This document shows positions 21,522-32,390 of a stretch of 64,000 bases of DNA, in pieces (within the stretch, counting starts at the first letter, position 1; every line of letters begins with the position of its first letter). Under the pieces are notes generated by a model. That model did no database searches. It worked only from the letters and a program-made list of their open reading frames with translations, and was not told the DNA's origin. Origin of the DNA: Flaveria trinervia (taxonomy: Eukaryota > Streptophyta > Magnoliopsida > Asterales > Asteraceae). The stretch covers positions 72,243,599 through 72,307,598 of the forward strand of contig CM046451.1 of NCBI GenBank assembly GCA_025506515.1, written 5' to 3'. The position numbers were made by a program, and so were the translations under genes.

Positions 21522-22564
21522 TTAGTTCATGTTAGGGACCCAAGCCTTCACTAACTTGGGTTTCCCAGAGGCATCATACATCATAAACTCAACCCATTGA
21601 CCATTCGAGAGTGAGGGAAGCTCAGATGTCTTCTTGTTCTCATTATCAGACAATGAGGTTGATTTTTCCTTCCCTAAGCCAGCTTTGTGTAAGGCTTGTT
21701 TGTGATACACAGACGACTAGCTAATGTATTGAAATTTAGGTTCACTATCCCTTTTAGGTGGTGTCACCGAGTTCCTTTTAAAAGAACTAGGTTTTGGTTC
21801 TAGAAGTTCAACTTCCCTCCTCGGTGTCTGATAATAAGGACAGTTAGAAGCAATGTGTCCATACTCTCCACAGCTGTAGCATGATCTGCTTTCGACTTTA
21901 CGATTTAACTGTTTTGTGGAGATATAGGTGACACACATGTGACCTTACTCTGTTTGGGTTTTGACTCTTCTTGTTTAGATATTTTATCTAGTTTAACAAA
22001 GTGAATTGCTTTAATAGTTTTAACATCTTTTCCTTTTCTATTATCTGGACTTTGACAAGATGCACGTGATTGGTTAACATTACAGGTCCTTTTAGGTTCA
22101 GATTTAGACTTGATTGGCCCAGAATTTATACTAACCTTATCAAATTCTTTGTCTAGAGTAACACTAGGAATTTTACCTTTTGCCTTTGAAGTGGCCTCCT
22201 TTTGTTTACTACCAGATTTATTTGATTTACATGTGTAATCTGGATCACTTACTAGAGGGGTAGACACCACATGATCCGTGATTGGATTGTCATTGATTGG
22301 TTTACATTTTGCATTCATCAAGATCTCATGTGTTGGTGGAACCACTTTATAACCCAATCCCTCCTCGTTGTTTCTCTCTCTCACTAAGTTTTGGACAATA
22401 TGAGATGAACTTGTCCCACTATGCAGTTTTTGCTTTAAGGAATTAACTTCTACTTCTAAAACTGCCTTTTGTTTCGTGGTGTCCTCTAGGGATTTAAGAT
22501 TGTACCTAATGTCATTAGTTTGGTTAAAGGATAGTACTTCTGTTTCCCTAAGCTCTTTGTTCAA
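21522..22564 (-). pseudogene. Core C Gag-Pol linker with zinc knuckle and helical region
   Basis: A CCHC knuckle (C-Y-S-C-G-E-Y-G-H-I-A-S-N-C) lies near 21840-21885. It is preceded by a Lys/Ser-rich stretch and a coiled-coil-like segment (21905-22564) rich in Leu, Lys, Glu and Asn. This is the region between the two knuckles of the Gag precursor, matching 39393-40080 in core D. Confidence 0.75.
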
Positions 22565-22739
22565 ATGGTCTGTCTTTTCTTTGTAAATATGCTTATTTTG
22601 TTATAGAACTCTGTTAGCTTCAGTGTACAGTTCCAAGTCCTTTACAAAGTTAGCATTATGATTTAATAACCTAGGAAATTTTAAATCAGTGCATTCCCTA
22701 AATTTATTACAATCAGAACAAGCATGATTATTGAAAAGT

Positions 22740-23490
22740 TGGTTAGTAGTACTTACCTGAGAGGTTCTGATGAATCGGCCGTCAATGTAGAGTCTGGTAT
22801 TTCTGGTGTTGGTGATTTTGACGTTGTTCCAGTTTTCCCTTCTTTTGGTAGGTAATTGAGAACTCGGGCAGTCTCTCTGTGTTTGACGTCATGAGTTCGA
22901 CTGCAATCTCTCCTTCACTAGCAGAATCATCATCTAGATCCTCCACACAAGCGATATTGGATACTCCCGGTAAGACAAACCGAAAGCTCCAGTCCTGTCC
23001 TTCATCATCATGAATAGTAAAGGCTTTAGGATCCTTGCTTGATGAATTAGGACTGCTAGTGGGTTTATCCTAACGATTGAAGGAAGTGAAAGGATTCCCG
23101 TTTCTAGTCTTCTTTGGCTTCACACACTCCCGTTTGAAGTGACCTTTCTCGCTGCAGTTGAAACAAGTCACCTTGGTCTTATCGAACCCAGAGGTAGTGT
23201 CCTTAGTTGCAACCAAGTTCTGTCCGGTTTTCTTGACAAGCTTCTTAGCTCGCCGGACAGCACTCGCTAAGGGCCCACATTATATCCATTCTTTCCAGCT
23301 CTGTCTCATCCACCTGCTCATAATCCTCATCAGCCAGATGGCAGTTTCTATTTCCAGCAATTAGTCCATCATAGGAGTGGACTACCGCAGCTAAGAGATC
23401 CATGTGCTCTTTAGCTACCTCAACACTATCACCTTACCAAAATTCTCAGTCTTCAGTCTTTTTGCATTGGTTAAGGGACAATGTATTGGG
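22740..23490 (-). pseudogene. Core C gag, C-terminal part only
   Basis: The first zinc knuckle, C-F-N-C-S-E-K-G-H-F-K-R-E-C, lies at 23124-23164, preceded by the RRAKKLVKK block. Similarity to core D gag stops at about 23490, matching D position about 41118; the N-terminal half of gag, the leader, the primer site and the 5' LTR are absent. Instead, post-RNase H sequence of core D begins at once. Confidence 0.8.
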
Positions 23491-23510
23491 TACCAGATGA
23501 CCGGATAACT
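23491..23510. other. Head-to-tail junction between cores C and D
   Basis: Left of this point the sequence is mid-gag (compare 41090-41118); right of it is the A/T-rich stretch that follows RNase H (compare 18050-18100). No LTR, primer site or polypurine tract lies between. It is either an internal tandem duplication of gag-pol or a deletion fusing two tandem elements. Confidence 0.7.
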
Positions 23511-24397
23511 TAATGTAATTAAGCTACTTAAACAAAATAAAAATAAAAAAAAATAAATAAAACCCATGGACAGTACGCATCGGACTACACAGGGTCATCA
23601 TCGGGAATACATCACTTTTCTTTTTAACGCCGTTGCCTCTAACCAGATATAGAAATGTGGTTTGTCAAGACTTTCTATAGAGGTCAGCGCGTCAATCAGT
23701 ATTTATTTTAATCACATCGATTAAGTTCTTTTCAAAGCAATCACGTATAAAGGTGATATTTTATACCGATGTGTTTGTTCTTAGGATCTTGTAGGCCGGA
23801 TTTTTAGTTACTAGCAATCACACAGCGGAGTTATCAACAAAAATAGGAGTAGAATCGATTTTTTCAAACCGTACAACTGCATTTGCCTGTTGAAAACCAA
23901 ATGATTGTGAACACAACTTGCAACAGCAACTTATTCGTCTTCTTACACTGCCATGTCCCCTAATCTCCTCCCCAAGAATACCATGCCGCTGAATGTAGAC
24001 TTTGTAAGTTCATCTTGCAGCCACCGTAACCAAGTCACTATTGCTATCACTCGAATTCATCATCATGAGGATACACAACTCAGAGTGATTACCCTTTAGA
24101 TAACGAAATATCCTTTTGAACCCCTATCAGATGGTTCACTTTGGCTTTGCCTATATCTTAAACATAAAACATGTCGCGTACATGATATCAGGTCGTGAGG
24201 CACTAAGGTACATGAGAGATCCATCATAATAACCTCTGTACATATGGCATCGACCAGATCACCATTCTGCTCGGGTGCTCATCATGGTTTGTAGCACGTG
24301 GAGTCCTAGCTGTGGAAGCATTCTCCATGTCAATCACTGAAGATATCTCCTACATACTTGGTCTCCTGTAGGAAAAATCCCGTTTGTGAGGTCTGAT
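23505..24397 (-). pseudogene. Core D RNase H and C-terminal reverse transcriptase, cut by copia-B
   Basis: Aligned base by base with 18090-18975 this is the same RNase H and RT connection, but it carries many single-base deletions, so almost no frame survives beyond short stretches such as a KYVGDIFS-like piece at the right end. Copia-B then interrupts it after CTGAT; the match to core C resumes at 36788 on the far side. Confidence 0.82.
24393..24397. repeat. Target-site duplication CTGAT, left copy, of copia-B
   Basis: CTGAT flanks copia-B here and at 36783-36787. The uninterrupted target is seen in core C at about 18967 (..GTGTCTGATCCACC..), which confirms the insertion. Confidence 0.95.
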
Positions 24398-25234
24398 TGT
24401 GTGGACCAAAAGAACCATGAGCCAAGATCAGAAAACCTCTAAGTCCCACAGGTATCACAACAACTGCTGAAAGCTTCATCAGCAGTTTGACAAGTGCTGA
24501 AGACTTCAACAGCTGAAGACTAAAGTGCTGAAGTACAACAGCTGAAGAACACAAGTACTGAAGCTAAACAGCTGAAGAACACAAGTCTGAAGCTGAACAG
24601 CTGAAGAACACAAGTGCTGAAGCTGAAGACCAAAGTACTGAAGTACAACAGCTGAAGAGTTTACAAGTGCTGAAGATCAACAACTGATGTACAAAGTCTG
24701 AAGACAAAGACTGAAGACATCAGCTGATGATATCTACTGAAGTCATCAGCTGATGAAACATCTGAAGTTCAAGTCTGAAGATCAAGTACTGAAGTTTCAG
24801 TAGTTTGTCACAACTGCTGAAGAGTACTTCTTCAGTAGTGTGATATCAGTAGTTTTATATTGTAGTTTTAGTTTTTATGTTTTTCAGTAGTTATAACAAC
24901 GTAACAACTTAGCATTTTTTTGTAAGAAGATGTCAGCTGTTTTGACATCTTCAGTAGTTGTGTTTCAGTTGTAATAAATCTGTTAGATGTCACTATCAAG
25001 TGACATCAGCAGACGTCACATCTCTTATATAAGAGGTGTCGACCTAATTGTAATTGTGACATTCTGTTACCACGAAAGCGAATATTGAATGAAATATATT
25101 TGCAGAAATTCTCTCTCTATAACCGTCTTTGTTCTTCATTGAATATCGTTTTGTTCTTGTGAATCGACTAATTCATTGTTTGAATTCCGCTGCTATACTC
25201 TTAATCAATCAAACATAGATCACTGATCCTAACA
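24398..25234 (+). repeat. Copia-B 5' LTR
   Basis: Begins TGTGTGGACC (3' copy TGTTGGACC) and ends CCTAACA. From 24430 to 24840 it is crowded with CTGAAG, CAGCTGAAG and CAGTAGTT. A perfect 10-bp stem (GAAGATGTCA / TGACATCTTC, 7-nt loop) lies at 24926-24952. Confidence 0.95.
25001..25033 (+). promoter_or_regulatory. Probable copia-B promoter: paired TGAC/GTCA boxes and TATA box
   Basis: TGACATCAGCAGACGTCA at 25001-25018 holds two bZIP-type half sites (TGACATCA and, on the other strand, TGACGTCT), close to an as-1/ocs layout. CTTATATAAG at 25024-25033 follows and suits a TATA box. The same block is at 36550-36582 in the 3' LTR. Plant TGA-type bZIP factors bind such boxes in stress or salicylate responses; binding here is inference. 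Confidence 0.55.
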
Positions 25235-25236
25235 AG

Positions 25237-25248
25237 TGGTATCAGAGC
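25237..25248 (+). promoter_or_regulatory. Primer-binding site of copia-B (initiator tRNA-Met)
   Basis: TGGTATCAGAGC two bases after the 5' LTR, complementary to the 3' end of initiator tRNA-Met. Confidence 0.95.
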
Positions 25249-25456
25249 TGGTTAATCATTGATCGATCTAACAATTGATCATTGAAACTGCTAATTGATA
25301 TCTGTGTTTGATTGAATTAGCGTATTCGGAAGAACTGGTTATAGATTATTGAATTTCTGTCGCTTTCGTTCATTTATTTTGAGATCTTCTGGTTCAATTG
25401 GTTGTTGTGTTTTGTTCTAAATCTGTTTTAGCTTACCGAATTTGATTGAATCTGAG

Positions 25457-27645
25457 ATGACGACTCCTTCTAATGATCCTCACAATACCGGTTCCTCAAC
25501 AAGCCTCCGATGCTGGTTAGGACCGAGTATAACATATGGCAACGAAGAATGCTTCATCACCTGTCTGTTAACAGTTCAGGTTGTTGGACATCTGTGGTAC
25601 ATGGACCACATAAGCCTATGGTGAACAATCCGGAAACCAATCAAATGGTTCCGAAGAAGAAGGAACAATACTCTGATGAAGATCGGAACTATTTGAGATT
25701 GATGCTAAAGCCCATGGAATTCTGGCCATGGCACTGCCTAATGAAATCTATTCAGGGCTTATGCATCATGAAACTGCTCATGATCTCTGGAATGCCCTGA
25801 AGGAACAATTCGGTGGCACAGATGAGGTCTTAGCAAACAATAGAGAAATCCTTGCCCAACATATGAGACATTCTCTCATAGAAAGGGTGAGACACTGACT
25901 CAACAGTTTGAGCGCTTTTCCTGCTTGATATCTGAGCTGAAAATGGTGAAACAGGAATACACCAATAGCCAGATGAACAACAGATTCCTCAGATCACTGC
26001 CTGAGAGATGGGACACATACACTATTGTCCTACGCTCCAGTGCAAATCTGATGGCCTATCTCTCACCCAACTTCATGGGAAACTGCTTACATTTGAAAGA
26101 GAGATAGAGCAGAAGAGGAAACTGTCCTCATCAGGAAAGCTCACTGATGACTTTGTACCAGGGAATACTGCCTTGGTTGGTCATGAGTCAGAATATGCTG
26201 CATCTGAAAGCAATTATGATGAGCATATAGATTTCTCTTCAAATAGTTCTGATCATGCATTTGTTGGTATTGAGAGTCATTCTGGCAGTAATAGTGACAA
26301 TTTATGCTTCATCATGGATGATCTGAAAGGAATAGCTGATGATGATCTAGAAGAGATGGATATTCTGAGCCAAATGGCACTGATTAATATCAGATCTCAG
26401 AAGTTCTATAAGAGAACTGGCAGGAAATTTCCTGGACTCTCTGGCAAAACCAAAGTTGGTTTTGACAAGAGTAAGTTGAGGTGTCACAAATGCCAAAGGC
26501 TAGGACACTTTGCAAGAGAGTGTAGATCAACTGGATCTAACTCTTCTGCACCCTTTGTGACTTTTCCTAGTACTAGTCCACAAAACAGAGGGCAACATCC
26601 TGCTGGTTCTGGTCATCATTCACATCCTAGATCTCCTGCATACTTTGTTCCCCAGGGTCAAATGTCATATCCTTATCCCTGCTATTATATGCCTCAACCA
26701 AATCCTGTTCAAGCTCCAATGCACAACAACCACAAGCATTGCCTGAACCACAGCCTTCCCAATCTCATCAACAAACTCAACCTCAACAACACAGCTTCTT
26801 CACCCCAGGAGTTGTTGACTGGAGCAGTTTACCAGATGACTTGTCTGGTCATGAACAACTGTTCTCAGGTGCTGGTCAACATGGTGGTGAAAGTCCTTTG
26901 GAAATCTAGCTCTTATGGCTTTGGATTCTGCTGATACTTCATCCTCTAATGCCTCTACACCAAGGTATCACAGGTATCCTCTGAGGCAAAAGCCAAATTA
27001 TGTTCTGAAACATGCATAGCAGCATTTGCATCTATTAGAGAAGCAAATGTAGCTTTAATCAACAAGAACATTGAGCTAGAACAAATAATTTCCAAAAACA
27101 AAGCTGAATTTGAGTCTGTGCTTAATGATAAAAATGATGAGATTTACAAACTGAAATGCCAAATAACTGATGATAAGGCTAGGGAAGAGATACTTCTAGA
27201 GAAGTATAAAGATCTCAAAGAAACCCTTGCAGTTACCCAGGTAGAGTGTGATAGATGGGTACAATCATGCAAAGGTTTTGAAATGCTTCTTAGTAAGCAA
27301 TCTGCTTCCAATGTGAAGTTTGGCATTGGTTACAATCACACTGCTCCACCTACAGATTTTACTCCAAGAGCAGAGGTAGAATCTGATGGTGAGAGTAATA
27401 ACCAATCCATCTCATCATGTGATCTACTTTCTGATACAGCACAATCAGAAGTAGAAGTCAGCATCAAGCCCTCTCAGAACCTATCAGCTGATGTTGATGG
27501 TTCAAATGCTGACACTCACATGATCAATGAGTTGATCAACTCAGGAGTTAATTCTGAAAGTCCTGAAAGGACTAGAGAGCAGGATTTAACACCTGAAGTT
27601 CAAACTCCAACTACTGCCAGTACTGAAGAAGAAAACTGTCAGTAG
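25457..27645 (+). pseudogene. Copia-B gag
   Basis: Gag starts at the ATG at 25457 (MTTPSNDPHNTGSS..). It shifts frame after about 20 codons and continues with YNIWQRRMLHHL and DEDRNYLRL (25510-25800), then further shifted pieces. The frame at 26008-26934 carries an acidic Asp/Ser-rich stretch and the CCHC zinc knuckle C-H-K-C-Q-R-L-G-H-F-A-R-E-C (26482-26523), followed by a Pro/Tyr/Gln-rich tail. 27118-27645 is a helical, Lys/Glu-rich linker turning into Ser/Asp-rich sequence. At least four frame changes show that it cannot make Gag as one protein, though the frame breaks are few enough to reflect recent loss or sequence error. Confidence 0.85.
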
Positions 27646-27756
27646 AAAGAGTTTGAAGACTACTAAAGAGGCAGTCAAGAAAGCAAACAATGCTTCCAAA
27701 GCACTGAAGACAAGTCTTCAGTTGCTTCACCCTCTTTAGTTGATGATCAACCTAAG

Positions 27757-28290
27757 ATGAAGAAGAAACCATGTGAAGTATGTGGTTTGTTCAATCATCT
27801 TACAGATGATTGCTGGTACAAAAGAGGTTCCAAACTCAAACAAAAAGAAGAAATTAAAGAGAAAATGGTAAAAATGAAAACTGAGTTTGAGACCACATTT
27901 GTATCAGCAACATCAAATCCTGTAACCCTTAAGTCCTCAAAGAAATCCAAAAAGAAGGGGTTAAACAGTGACAGCTGAGAGTGCTCAGAAGAAGAAGGTG
28001 CAACATAGGAACTTATCAAACTCCACTGGCAATGTGTCTGATGAGCTGAAAGCTTTATCACAAAATCAGACACAGCTGGTTATGATGGTTCAACATCTGT
28101 TGGGTAGAGTTAACCAATTAGATGCTCCTATGTTGAAACCACAGAAAAGGAGATCCAAGCCAAAGGATTCCTCTTCTTCACCATCTTCTTCCTCTCAGGC
28201 TGTTGTTTCTAATAAACCTGTTAGTTTACCATCTATTGATGAGACCAGGCCCAAAACCAAAAAGGTTTGGGTCTCCAAAACTAACTGATT
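27757..28290 (+). pseudogene. Copia-B Gag-Pol linker with second zinc knuckle
   Basis: A second CCHC knuckle, C-E-V-C-G-L-F-N-H-L-T-D-D-C, lies at 27772-27813. A basic Lys-rich and then Ser/Pro-rich linker follows in two frames (27757-27978 and 27968-28288) and ends with KVWV just before the protease. The same arrangement is seen in copia-A. Confidence 0.78.
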
Positions 28291-28501
28291 GTTTATTATT
28301 GCAGGGTTCTCCAACATGCCAAAGTAGCATCTGGTATGTAGACAGTGGGGGATCTATGCACATGACTGGGAACAGCTCTCTTCTTCATGACTACTCTCAA
28401 GGAAAGAAGGGATTTGTTTCTTTTGGCAATGATGCTAGGGGTTACATCATTGGTAATGGCTTTGTCTCCAATGGAGAAATCAATTTGATGATGTTAATCA
28501 T
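28291..28501 (+). pseudogene. Copia-B aspartic protease
   Basis: Lies in the open frame 28203-28529. The active site reads W-Y-V-D-S-G-G-S-M-H-M-T-G, with the DSG triplet kept; a glycine-rich YIIGNGFV flap-like segment follows. The frame changes near 28490 before the pre-integrase block. The linker frame and this frame differ, so a shift also lies upstream. Confidence 0.85.
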
Positions 28502-29620
28502 GTGGAAAATCTCAAGTACAATCTCTTGAGTGTCAGTCAAATGTGTGATAAAGGCCATGTTGCTCTTTTCACCAGTCAGAACTGTAGGATTCTGTCATCC
28601 AAAGTTTTGCATTTGATTGACAAGGTGTTGGATGATCACACTCTCCTGAGAGCCAACAGGACAGGAAGAGTGTATGCCTTAGATCTTTCCAAGAAAAGAT
28701 CTCAAAGGCAATCCTTGCCTATTTTCCAAAGCCTCTTCTCAAGAATCTAAACTGTGGCACAGAAGGCTGGGTCATGTTAATTTCAAAAACATGAATCAGC
28801 TTATCCACAATAGTTTAGTCAGAGGCTTACCAATAAAGGAGTTCCACTGTGATGAAACCTGCACTGCTTGTTTAAAAGGAAACAACACAAAGTCTCATTC
28901 CCTCCTATTGAAGAGCCTAAGTCCACTGCCTGCTTGCAATTACTGCATATGGATCTATTTGGTCCTGTGAGAGTGATGAGCATGGCAAAGAAGAAATACT
29001 GTCTGGTAATTGTGGATGATTACTCCAGATTTGTATGGACTTTCTTTCTACATTCAAAGGATGAGGTTGCTCAGAAGGTTATAACTTTGTGTTGTATATT
29101 GAGAAGCAGTATTCCCTTCCAGTCAAGTGTATCAGGAGTGATAATGGAACTGAATTCAGAAACCATACACTTGATGACTTCTATCTCTCAAAGGGAATCA
29201 AAAGGCAGTTTAGCATCCCAAGGACTCCAGAACAAAATGGAGTAGTGGAGAGAAAGAACAGGACCCTCATTGAAGCTGCAAGGTCCATGCTGGCTGACTC
29301 TGGTTTGCCACTGACCTTTTGGGCTGAAGCTGTCAACACAGCTTGCTATGTGCAAAATAGAGTTTTAGTAAATCAGAGGTTGATGAAGACTCCATATGAA
29401 GTTCTCCATCACTTGGCTCCTCTAATTTCATTTTTCAAAGCATTTGGGTGTCCCTGTTTTATTCTCAACACAAAGGATCAACTCCATAAATTTGATCCTA
29501 AGGTGGATGCAGGGTATTTTGTTGGTTATTCATCTACTTGCAAGGCATACAGAGTCTTCAACTGCAGAACAAAGATAGTTGAAGAGACTTTGCATGTGAA
29601 GTTAATGAATCTCCTTTGGA
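28502..29620 (+). pseudogene. Copia-B pre-integrase and integrase
   Basis: 28502-28750 has the NLLSVSQMCDKG block; the zinc-binding region follows with LWHRRLGHVNF and C..CTACLKG (28750-28880). The core has its first Asp in HMDLFGP and the VDDYSRFVW block (28868-29080). After a frame change the frame 29089-29600 carries the second Asp in IRSDNGTEF and Glu in PEQNGVVERKNRTLIE, then TPYEVLHH and GYSSTCKAYRVFN of the C-terminal domain. All catalytic residues are present, spread over three frames. Confidence 0.9.
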
Positions 29621-30992
29621 CAAGATTCCACAAAACCCTGTGGAGTTGTTTGATTTGGACATACTGCAATATGTTCCTTATCAACCTCCAGCTGTTGCAG
29701 ATCCTGTGGATAAATCATCTTCTGCAGCATGTCTTCCACCTGGTGGTATTGATGATGATGATGATAATATCAATACTCACCTATTCAAGTTTAGTGACCA
29801 ACTGCCTGTGTCTGCTAAATTTGATGTTCCTGTAGCTTCAGCAGTTCCATCCACAACAAATGCTGATGAGATCTCTGTTTCCTCTACATCTTTTGAGTTA
29901 CCATCTAATTCTTGGTTTCAAGAGTCTACATCAACATCTGCTGCTGCTGAAGGTTCTACAAACACTTGCACAGATCTCATTGTTTATCAAGAACTGAAGA
30001 ATCACCCCATGTCTCAGATTATTGGTGATATCAATGCTGGTGTTTCAACCAGAAGTCAATTGTCTAACTTCTGCTTCTATGCTCTCTTCATCAGTCAGCT
30101 AGAGCCAAAGAACTACCATGTTGCTTTGAGAGACAATGGATGGGTTGAAGCTATGCAGCTTGAGCTACTTCAGTTCAAGAAACAGCAAGTGTGGGAACTT
30201 GTTCCTCTTCCCCCAGGTAAGTGTGCAATAGGCACTAAATGGGTGTTTAGGAATAAAACTGATGAAAATGGGCTTATTGTTAAGAACAAGGCTAGACTGG
30301 TTGTACAGGGGTTTTCACAAGAAGAAGGTATTGACTATGATGAAACCTTTGCCCCTGTAGCCAGACTAGAGGCAATCAGATTGTTCTTAGCCTATGCTGC
30401 ATTCCACAATCTTAAAGTTTTTCAAATGGATGTCAAAAGTGCATTTTTATATGGTAAAATAAAGGAAGAAGTTTATGTGTGTCAACCACCAGGCTTTGAG
30501 GATAATAAACATCCTGAATGGGTGTACAAACTTGATAAGGCTCTTTATGGGTTGAAACAAGCTCCTAGAGCCTGGTATGAGACACTCTCTACTTTTCTTC
30601 TTAAGAATAATTTCACTAGAGGCTCCATTGATAAAACTTTGTTTATTAAGAAGGTGGATCAGCATAAGCTACTTGTTCAGATTTATGTTGATGATATTAT
30701 TTTTGCATCCTCTGATCCCCAGTTGTGTGATGATTTTACAACATTAATGAAAAAGAGGTTTGAAATGAGTGCAATGGGAGAATTACAGTTCTTTCTAGGC
30801 TTGCAAATCAAACAAAAGGCTGATGGAACCTTTATTCATCAGTCAAAATATACAAAAGATCTTTTGAATAAGTTTGATTTACAAAACTGTAAGCCCTGTT
30901 CTACTCCCATGTGCAACACCACACAACTGGATGCTGATCAGAAAGGTAAAGCTGTTGATGAAACGCTTTACAGATGTATGATTGGTCCTTGA
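29616..30992 (+). CDS. Copia-B integrase tail and reverse transcriptase, 458-residue open frame
   Basis: An open frame of 458 codons. Residues about 1-150 are the Ser/Thr/Asp-rich integrase-RT linker. RT follows with GTKWVFRNKTDENG, ARLVVQGFSQEEGIDY, FAPVARLEAIR, MDVKSAFLYG, EEVYVCQPPGFED, LDKALYGLKQAPRAWYE, the catalytic YVDD at 30684-30695, and MSAMGELQFFLGLQI. All standard copia RT blocks are intact, the best preserved enzyme in the window. The frame ends at MIGP, where other copies read MIGSLMYL, so a one-base change near 30985 breaks the link to RNase H, which overlaps in the next frame from 30974. Confidence 0.93.
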   Translation: MDKIPQNPVELFDLDILQYVPYQPPAVADPVDKSSSAACLPPGGIDDDDDNINTHLFKFSDQLPVSAKFDVPVASAVPSTTNADEISVSSTSFELPSNSWFQESTSTSAAAEGSTNTCTDLIVYQELKNHPMSQIIGDINAGVSTRSQLSNFCFYALFISQLEPKNYHVALRDNGWVEAMQLELLQFKKQQVWELVPLPPGKCAIGTKWVFRNKTDENGLIVKNKARLVVQGFSQEEGIDYDETFAPVARLEAIRLFLAYAAFHNLKVFQMDVKSAFLYGKIKEEVYVCQPPGFEDNKHPEWVYKLDKALYGLKQAPRAWYETLSTFLLKNNFTRGSIDKTLFIKKVDQHKLLVQIYVDDIIFASSDPQLCDDFTTLMKKRFEMSAMGELQFFLGLQIKQKADGTFIHQSKYTKDLLNKFDLQNCKPCSTPMCNTTQLDADQKGKAVDETLYRCMIGP

Positions 30993-31627
30993 TGTATTTA
31001 ACAGCTTCTAGACCAGATATTATGTTTGCTACATGTGTTTGTGCTAGATTTCAGGCTGCTCCTAAAGAGTCTCATTTGATTGCAGTCAAGAGAATCTTTA
31101 GATATTTGCAAGGTACACAATCTCTGGGTTTATGGTATTCCACTGGACACTCTTGCAAATTAGTTGCTTTTTCAGATAGTGACTATGCAGGGTGCAAGTT
31201 AACTAGAAAGTCAACTTCTGGTGGTTGTCAATTCCTAGGCAACTGTTTGATTTCTTGGCAGAGTAAGAAACAAACATCTGTTGCTACATCAACTGCTGAG
31301 GCCGAGTACATTGCTGCTGCAAGTTGTACTTCTCAGGTACTCTGGCTTCAGCTTCAGAATCTGGATTATGGCATTACAGAGACTAAGACTCCATTATTAA
31401 TGGATAGTGCTTCAGCTCTGTGTATTGTCAAAAATCCAGTCCAGCACTCTAGGACCAAACATATAGAGATCAGACATCATTTTATTCGGGATTGCTTTGA
31501 AAAAGGTCTGATTGATCCTAAGTTTGTGCCTAGTGCTGATGAGCTTGCAGATATTTTTACTAAGCCTTTGGATAGTTCTACTTTCCAAAACCTTGTGTTA
31601 AGGCTTGGTATGCTGCAGCTAGAATAA
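30974..31627 (+). CDS. Copia-B RNase H, 217-residue open frame to the end of Pol
   Basis: Open frame of 217 residues with LMYLTASRPDIMFATCVCAR, KRIFRYLQGT, the SDSDYAGC catalytic Asp block, KSTSGGCQFLG, SWQSKKQTSVATSTAEAEYIAAASC with the catalytic Glu, HSRTKHIEIRHHFIRD, and the usual copia end ADIFTKPLD..F..L...LGM. Stop TAA at 31625-31627. It is complete for the domain; only the frame change to RT spoils the polyprotein. Confidence 0.93.
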   Translation: MYDWSLMYLTASRPDIMFATCVCARFQAAPKESHLIAVKRIFRYLQGTQSLGLWYSTGHSCKLVAFSDSDYAGCKLTRKSTSGGCQFLGNCLISWQSKKQTSVATSTAEAEYIAAASCTSQVLWLQLQNLDYGITETKTPLLMDSASALCIVKNPVQHSRTKHIEIRHHFIRDCFEKGLIDPKFVPSADELADIFTKPLDSSTFQNLVLRLGMLQLE

Positions 31628-32390
31628 GTGACAACTACTGATGATTTCAGTAGTAATTACTGGTGATCATTGGTACCCATGTCACATATAAGTACTGATG
31701 AGTCCTTTCCCCTTCAGTAGTTTTTATAACTACTGATGCTAAATGCCTCACAAGTACTGAAGTACTTTATCTGTTCCAAACTACTGATGTAGTTAAAACT
31801 ACTGATGTAGTTACAACTACTGAAATCAGTATAAACAGATAAGTACTGACGTCCTATGAAACACCTGAAAAGCAGATGCAAAGTCTGATGAGTAAGTGTT
31901 GAGGACAGTATGAAACAGCTGAAAGGCTATGAATTGACGAAAACTACTGAAGAGAACTTTCTCTTCAGTTGTTTCAACAACTGCTGTTTCATTCTAAACA
32001 ACTGAAGCAAAACCATGTCTTCAGTAGTTTTATAACTACTGATGACTAATACCAAGTCTTCAGCTGTTTACAACAACTGATGACAAAACCACTGTCTTCA
32101 GTAGTTTCACACTACTGATGACAAACACCAAGTCCTCAGTTGTTTCATCATCTGAAGTCAAAACCACGGTCTTCAGTAGTTTTCTAACTACTGATGCCTA
32201 ACACCACGACTTCAGCTGTTTCAACGTCTGAAAGGGTAATACCATGTCAACAGTCGTTTAAAACTACTGATGACTAACACCAATCCTTCAGTCGTTTTCT
32301 AACCCGTACCCTATAAATATCCCTGACCTAATCCTTCAAAGCTTCATCTTCTTCAAACCTAACGTTCCTCTCCAAAACTTCTCTCTTCTA
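31628..32390 (+). other. Copia-B spacer with CTGAAG / CAGTAGTT swarm
   Basis: No coding frame. It is filled with ACTACTGATG, CTTCAGTAGTTT and CAACTGATGA-type repeats in both orientations, the same word family as in the copia-B LTR. It ends just before the aORF start at 32391; a TATA-like CCTATAAATA lies near 32310, which could drive a separate aORF transcript. Confidence 0.6.
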
